DNA of 9,964 bases, taken from Acidimicrobiales bacterium. GTDB lineage: Bacteria; Actinomycetota; Acidimicrobiia; Acidimicrobiales; Poriferisodalaceae. The stretch spans positions 1-9,964 of the forward strand of contig JASMKJ010000424.1 of the NCBI GenBank assembly GCA_030749275.1, in the 5' to 3' direction. This document shows positions 6,616-9,964 of the stretch, in pieces. A program made the position numbers and the translations under genes. Numbering within the stretch: position 1 is the first letter of the stretch; each line of letters starts with the position of its first letter. The notes under the pieces are model-generated. The model did no database searches and had not been told where the DNA came from. It saw only the letters and a program-made list of their open reading frames with translations.

Positions 6616-8367
6616 CTACTCGATGATTACGACGACGTCGCCCGCACCAACAGTGTCGCCCGGACCAACCTTCACTTCGGCGACCGTTCCCGATTTATCA
6701 GCGTTGATGTTGTTCTCCATCTTCATCGCTTCCAACACCACCACGGCTTCTCCTTCGGTCACTTCTTGACCGACTTCGACAAGAACTTTGACGATAGTTC
6801 CCTGCATCGGCACAGCTATCTGACCAGAACCCGCTGAACCTCCAGAGTTGGAAGCTGACCTTCGCGGTTTGCTGGTTTTGGCTTTGGGGGCAGCACCCAC
6901 GGTTTCAGGCACCCATGCGGCGACTTCGAAACGCTTACCGTTGACTTCAAGGACTACGTCTTTTCGTGTCAGCGGTTCATCATCAACAATTTCACCCGAA
7001 CCGTCTGATGATCCAGAAACATCACTCAGATCAAGAGACTCCTCGACCCATTTGGTGCTGTGCTCTCCCGCTTGAAAATCTGGGCTAGCCAAAATGACCC
7101 TATGAGCAGCTGCGGTTGTCGCAATGCCACCCACATCAAGTTCGGCGAGCGCACTTCGCATGCGAGATATTGCTGTGTCTCTATCAGAGCCCCAAACCAC
7201 AAGCTTGCCAACCAAATTGTCGTAAAACTGAGAAACAGTGTCGCCGGCTTCATAACCGCCATCCCAGCGGATGCCAAATCCGTCCGGCAGACGTAAATCG
7301 CTTATCGTCCCCGGAGACGGAAGAAACCTGCCGCCCGCCGGGTCTTCGGCATTGATGCGTACCTCAATAGCGTGACCATCGTGCTTGACGTCGCTCTGAT
7401 CGAAGGACAGCTCCTCGCCTGCCGCGATGCGTATCTGCTCTCGAACAAGATCAATTCCGGACACCAGCTCGCTGACCGGGTGTTCCACCTGCAGTCTCGT
7501 GTTCATTTCCAAGTAGTAAAACTCTCCGTCTTGAAACAGAAATTCGACGGTTCCGGCGTTCGTATAGTCGCAGCCCTCGGCCACGGCAACTGCCGCTTCA
7601 CCCATGGCCTGCCGGACTTCGTCGGGGAAATTGGGGGCTGGGCTCTCCTCAACCAGTTTTTGATGCCGGCGCTGCGCCGAACAGTCACGTTCACCTAACC
7701 AGACAGTTTTCCCATGCTGGTCAGCAATGATCTGCATTTCGATATGCCGCGGCCATGTCAGGTAGCGCTCCATATAACACTCACTACGACCAAAGAAGCT
7801 CTCAGCTTCTCGCTGCGCGGACTCCAACGCAGCGTCAACTTCTTCAGCGGATCCAACCACCTTCATGCCCCGGCCGCCGCCACCGTACGCAGCCTTGATC
7901 GCTACCGGATACCCGTGCTCCTCACCGAAGCTCCGAACTTCGTCAGGGTCTTGAATTACTTCGGTGGTCCCCGGAACCCCACTTACGCCAACCTTCTCAG
8001 CTGCAAGTCGAGCAGAAATCTTGTCACCCATCACTTCAATAGCGGCCGGGGGAGGACCGATGAATGTCACGCCCCGGTCGGTAATCGCTCGAGCAAAGTC
8101 AGCGTTCTCGCTATAGAAGCCGTATCCAGGGTGAACAGCTTCAGCACCACTCTGTTCGATAGCGTCAAGAATCGCTGAAGTATTCAAATAGGAATCAGCA
8201 GCTGTTTCGCCTCCCAAAGCGTACGCCTCATCGGCTAGGCGAACATGCAAGGCGTTGCGGTCAAGTTCGCTATAAACAGCGACGCTGGTGATACCCAGCT
8301 CGCGGCACGCTCTAATGACCCGAACAGCTATTTCTCCGCGGTTAGCGATCAGGATTTTTGAGAACAC
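6616..8367 (-). CDS. Acyl-CoA carboxylase alpha chain (biotin carboxylase + biotin carrier)
   Basis: A 583-residue fusion typical of actinobacterial acetyl/propionyl-CoA carboxylase alpha chains. It carboxylates biotin with ATP and bicarbonate and carries the carboxybiotin to a separate beta chain, giving malonyl- or methylmalonyl-CoA. The biotin carboxylase domain covers about residues 1-445: KILIANRGEIAVR (4-16), VHPGYGFYSEN (78-88), ATP-binding GGGGRGMKV (162-170), GERDCSAQRRHQK (225-237) and the catalytic EMNTRLQVEHP (287-297). A Lys/Pro/Ala/Ser/Gly-rich linker (about 491-516) leads to the carrier domain, with the biotin-accepting Lys549 in EAMKMEN, 34 residues from the C-terminus as is usual. 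GTG at 8367 is chosen because GGAAGG lies 8 bases upstream and homology begins there; an upstream in-frame TTG at 8415 is unlikely. It diverges from birA, whose product should biotinylate it. Acetyl versus propionyl specificity resides in the missing beta chain. Confidence 0.95.
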   Translation of the reverse strand: MFSKILIANRGEIAVRVIRACRELGITSVAVYSELDRNALHVRLADEAYALGGETAADSYLNTSAILDAIEQSGAEAVHPGYGFYSENADFARAITDRGVTFIGPPPAAIEVMGDKISARLAAEKVGVSGVPGTTEVIQDPDEVRSFGEEHGYPVAIKAAYGGGGRGMKVVGSAEEVDAALESAQREAESFFGRSECYMERYLTWPRHIEMQIIADQHGKTVWLGERDCSAQRRHQKLVEESPAPNFPDEVRQAMGEAAVAVAEGCDYTNAGTVEFLFQDGEFYYLEMNTRLQVEHPVSELVSGIDLVREQIRIAAGEELSFDQSDVKHDGHAIEVRINAEDPAGGRFLPSPGTISDLRLPDGFGIRWDGGYEAGDTVSQFYDNLVGKLVVWGSDRDTAISRMRSALAELDVGGIATTAAAHRVILASPDFQAGEHSTKWVEESLDLSDVSGSSDGSGEIVDDEPLTRKDVVLEVNGKRFEVAAWVPETVGAAPKAKTSKPRRSASNSGGSAGSGQIAVPMQGTIVKVLVEVGQEVTEGEAVVVLEAMKMENNINADKSGTVAEVKVGPGDTVGAGDVVVIIE

Positions 8368-8375
8368 GAGTTCAG

Positions 8376-8381
8376 CCTTCC
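8376..8381 (-). promoter_or_regulatory. Shine-Dalgarno of the carboxylase alpha gene
   Basis: GGAAGG on the minus strand lies 8 bases before the GTG at 8367. It favours this start over any upstream in-frame codon. Confidence 0.65.
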
Positions 8382-8391
8382 AAGCACAAAC

Positions 8392-8421
8392 GTTCGATCT
8401 GCAATCGTGCCACAATCGAAC
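8392..8421. promoter_or_regulatory. Inverted repeat in the carboxylase leader (possible operator)
   Basis: GTTCGAT at 8392-8398 is the exact reverse complement of ATCGAAC at 8415-8421, with 16 bases between the arms, so the arms are about two helical turns apart. It lies just upstream of the carboxylase Shine-Dalgarno, in the gap shared with birA. It could be an operator, or fold in the carboxylase mRNA leader. Seven-bp arms at variable spacing are not strongly above chance in a region this size. Confidence 0.3.
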
Positions 8422-8430
8422 CCTTTTCCC

Positions 8431-8471
8431 TCATTTGACCAATTTTCTTTCTCAAATAACTTGACAAATGA
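8431..8471. promoter_or_regulatory. Inverted repeat TCATTTG/CAAATGA in birA promoter region
   Basis: TCATTTG at 8431-8437 pairs exactly with CAAATGA at 8465-8471, with 27 bases between. The arms bracket the candidate birA promoter. The same TCATTT half-site forms the palindrome at 1924-1939 in the other divergent gap. Function is unproven. Confidence 0.25.
8435..8462 (+). promoter_or_regulatory. Candidate birA promoter
   Basis: TTGACC at 8435-8440 and TAACTT at 8457-8462 are separated by 16 bases and resemble an actinobacterial housekeeping promoter; transcription would begin near 8469. A competing reading uses TAGTCT at 8477-8482 as a -10, which would start a leaderless transcript at or near the GTG at 8490. 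The strong-looking TTGACA at 8461 has no -10 at suitable spacing before the gene. Confidence 0.35.
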
Positions 8472-8489
8472 CTAAGTAGTCTCAGGACT

Positions 8490-9332
8490 GTGGAAATCGC
8501 CAAGTTTGATTCAGTCGATAAAACTCGGTTCAACAACGTCACTTGGGTAGCTGAAATTCCTTCGACCAACACCGCGCTACTAGAGCGGGCTCGCAGCGGA
8601 GGGCAAGAAGGAGAAGTAATCATCGCTGATCTACAAACCCAGGGGCGAGGACGTAGAGGACGAGAGTGGATCGCTCCGGCAGGAACGTCGCTAATGATGT
8701 CGATGCTTCTTCGCCCACCAAGTGACGCTCTCTCACCAAGTAACGCATCGCTCGCCACGTCAGCACTAGCGCTGTCCGCCCGCACAGCAATTCTCGAACT
8801 CACGAACGTCAACCTAGAGATCAAATGGCCTAATGATCTGGTCATCGACACTCCTGTTGACCAATTACTTGACGCAGATCTGGGCTACAGGAAAGTCGCC
8901 GGCATTTTGACCGAAACGCTCATCAGCAACGCTGTGATCGAAGCTCTGGTAATCGGCATAGGACTCAACACTGGCTGGGGAGAGGTACCGCCAGAGCTTC
9001 AATCAGTGGCAACAAGTCTTGATGTACTGACAAAATCTGAAATCGATCGCAACGCTCTAGGGTTCAAAATCCTTCAGAACTTCGAAACTGAGTACGCCGC
9101 ACTATTAGCTCCCAATGGAAGCCAACAGGTACTTCACGAGGTCAAGAAACACTCCAATACCCTTGGAAAACGAGTGCAGGTGCACATGGACGTAACGGCG
9201 AACACCCAGATAATTAGAGGTCTCGCCGTCGACCTCGATGAATGTGGCCGACTCATAGTGGAAACCGGCGACAACGACTCTCAAATCATCACCATGGGAG
9301 ATGTCGAACATTTACGACTTGACACCCGCTGA
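8490..9332 (+). CDS. birA: Biotin-[acetyl-CoA-carboxylase] ligase without DNA-binding domain
   Basis: A 280-residue biotin protein ligase that activates biotin to biotinyl-5'-AMP and attaches it to the carrier lysine, here most plausibly Lys549 of the divergently encoded carboxylase alpha chain. The motifs are STN (25-27), the adenylate-binding loop QTQGRGRRGREW (49-60), KWPNDL (112-117), KVAGIL (135-140) with its biotin-proximal lysine, and GIGLN (156-160). The last 60 or so residues match the family's small SH3-like C-terminal domain. The N-terminal helix-turn-helix of E. coli BirA is absent, so this enzyme is not expected to repress biotin genes itself. A stretch of about 15 residues (120-134) between KWPNDL and KVAGIL is longer than in most ligases I know. 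The GTG start is forced by an in-frame stop at 8469-8471; AGGA is only 2 bases away, too close for a normal ribosome site. The rmlC-like gene follows after 35 bases. Confidence 0.95.
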   Translation: MEIAKFDSVDKTRFNNVTWVAEIPSTNTALLERARSGGQEGEVIIADLQTQGRGRRGREWIAPAGTSLMMSMLLRPPSDALSPSNASLATSALALSARTAILELTNVNLEIKWPNDLVIDTPVDQLLDADLGYRKVAGILTETLISNAVIEALVIGIGLNTGWGEVPPELQSVATSLDVLTKSEIDRNALGFKILQNFETEYAALLAPNGSQQVLHEVKKHSNTLGKRVQVHMDVTANTQIIRGLAVDLDECGRLIVETGDNDSQIITMGDVEHLRLDTR

Positions 9333-9353
9333 CCGCAGACCCCGACAAGGCAA

Positions 9354-9359
9354 TACCCT
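9354..9359 (+). promoter_or_regulatory. Candidate -10 element for a leaderless rmlC-like transcript
   Basis: TACCCT fits the TANNNT pattern of actinobacterial -10 boxes and ends 8 bases before the ATG at 9368. The gene has no Shine-Dalgarno within usual distance. No convincing -35 is seen (TTGACA at 9319 is too far), so readthrough from birA is equally likely. Confidence 0.25.
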
Positions 9360-9367
9360 AGAACCAC

Positions 9368-9922
9368 ATGGCTCAAGTCGTCTCGTCCGAAAAAATCCAA
9401 GGTGTCCACGTCGTGACCCCCGACGTCTACCCAGACCAACGCGGATTTTTCGTCGAAACCTACCGACGCGAATGGATTCCCGAAGCTTCACGAGAAATGG
9501 TTCAAGCAAACCGAGGCGACCGGCAAAGCGGCTGCATTGTGGGGCTGCACTACCACCTGCACCAAGCCGACTACTGGTACGTGCCGTTTGGGACCGTTCG
9601 AGTCGTACTTCACGACCTCAGAGAGGGTTCACCGACTGAAGGAGTGACCCAACAAACTGATCTCACGGGAACTGACCACCGAGGCATCTACATACCGCCC
9701 GGGGTAGCCCATGGCTTTGCGACCCTTACCGACGCAACCATCACCTACTTGGTTGATAACTACTACAACCCCTCGGACGAACTAGGGGTCGCCTGGGATG
9801 ATCCGGAAATCGCAGCTGATTGGGGAGTAGACGAGCCGACACTGTCCAAACGGGATCAATCGAATCCACTCAAACCAGACATCCCCGAAGTGGACAGACC
9901 CAGGTACGGGCTCAGGAACTGA
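9368..9922 (+). CDS. rmlC: dTDP-4-dehydrorhamnose 3,5-epimerase family protein
   Basis: This 184-residue cupin matches the RmlC family, which epimerises dTDP-4-keto-6-deoxyglucose at C3 and C5 on the way to dTDP-rhamnose. Family blocks are DQRGFFVETYRREW (23-36), GLHYH (59-63), DLREGSP (83-89), IYIPPGVAHGFATLTD (107-122), ITYLVDNYYNPSDELGVAWDDP (125-146) and LSKRDQSNP (159-167). The expected catalytic His61, Tyr127 and Asp163 are present. However, the usual RGLHY arginine is Val58, and a loop about three residues shorter than usual places Asp68 where a conserved lysine is expected. So the canonical reaction is likely from context but not certain; a related epimerase or an isomerase is possible. 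The start is the ATG at 9368, with no Shine-Dalgarno. rmlB begins 7 bases after the stop, indicating an operon. Confidence 0.85.
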   Translation: MAQVVSSEKIQGVHVVTPDVYPDQRGFFVETYRREWIPEASREMVQANRGDRQSGCIVGLHYHLHQADYWYVPFGTVRVVLHDLREGSPTEGVTQQTDLTGTDHRGIYIPPGVAHGFATLTDATITYLVDNYYNPSDELGVAWDDPEIAADWGVDEPTLSKRDQSNPLKPDIPEVDRPRYGLRN

Positions 9923-9929
9923 CCCGGTT

Positions 9930-9964
9930 ATGAAAGTTCTCGTTACCGGCGGCGCCGGCTTCAT
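9930..9964 (+). CDS. rmlB: dTDP-glucose 4,6-dehydratase, N-terminal start (partial)
   Basis: Only the first 11 complete codons are in the window: MKVLVTGGAGF, with the next codon (AT-) consistent with Ile. This is the NAD-binding GxxGxxG fingerprint at the start of an extended short-chain dehydrogenase. After an RmlC-like gene, 7 bases downstream of its stop, the best reading is dTDP-glucose 4,6-dehydratase, which acts between RmlA and RmlC. Another nucleotide-sugar epimerase/dehydratase, or RmlD, cannot be excluded on 11 residues. AGGAA at 9914-9918, within the end of the previous gene, is a possible ribosome site at 11 bases. Confidence 0.7.
   Translation, partial: MKVLVTGGAGF

Noticed and set aside
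7714..8178. Open frame of 154 codons on the plus strand inside the carboxylase alpha gene
   Set aside because: It is antisense to a clearly conserved biotin carboxylase domain; its product has no recognisable motif and its composition is that of a shadow frame.
8461..8466. TTGACA as the birA -35 box
   Set aside because: A -10 at normal spacing would fall on the GTG start itself, and no match is there; TTGACC at 8435 with TAACTT at 8457 fits better.
8372..8851. Open frame of 159 codons on the minus strand overlapping the start of birA
   Set aside because: It runs antisense through conserved BirA motifs and across the divergent promoter gap; no family resemblance is seen.
1..9964. Mobile element, CRISPR array, tRNA/rRNA, toxin-antitoxin or phage defence system
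   Set aside because: No terminal repeats, transposase or integrase motifs, regular repeat-spacer pattern, tRNA-like folds or defence-gene domains were found; the genes are core metabolism and envelope sugar synthesis.

Overview
The window is an ordinary, densely coded stretch of bacterial chromosome. GC content is moderate by eye, several starts are GTG, and no mobile elements, RNA genes or CRISPR arrays are visible. The gene set points to Actinomycetota: a biotin carboxylase fused to a biotin carrier domain, a stand-alone BirA without a DNA-binding domain, a compact RmlC-like protein, and starts without a Shine-Dalgarno sequence that look leaderless. A lineage such as Acidimicrobiia would fit, but that is inference from general character and not from a marker gene.

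Layout, left to right. The 3' end of lipA (lipoyl synthase) is followed 13 bases later by a multi-pass membrane protein of unknown function. On the minus strand a crotonase-family protein ends facing it. That gene is divergent from a plus-strand GT2 polyprenyl-phosphate-type glycosyltransferase. The glycosyltransferase runs tail to tail, with a 40-base overlap, into a 916-residue YfhO-family GT-C-like membrane protein on the minus strand. Upstream of yfhO on the same strand are rmlA (overlapping it by 4 bases if the GTG start is right) and a biotin carboxylase/carrier fusion (acyl-CoA carboxylase alpha chain). The likely minus-strand transcription unit is therefore carboxylase alpha - rmlA - yfhO-like. 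Divergent from it, on the plus strand, are birA, an rmlC-like gene and the first 35 bases of rmlB.

The genes form two themes. First, biotin-dependent carboxylation: BirA, the enzyme that attaches biotin, is divergently paired with a protein carrying its acceptor lysine. No carboxyltransferase beta chain lies in the window. Second, surface glycan synthesis: RmlA, RmlC-like and RmlB make dTDP-sugars of the rhamnose route (rmlD is not in the window). The GT2 enzyme plus the YfhO-like GT-C protein resemble the CsbB/YfhO lipid-linked sugar system of Firmicutes, but without a GtcA-type flippase here.

No clearly new system is present. The observations most worth checking are catalytic-residue substitutions in the crotonase-family and RmlC-like proteins, the convergent GT2/YfhO-like pair, and inverted repeats in the two divergent promoter regions. 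No intergenic gap exceeds about 125 bases.
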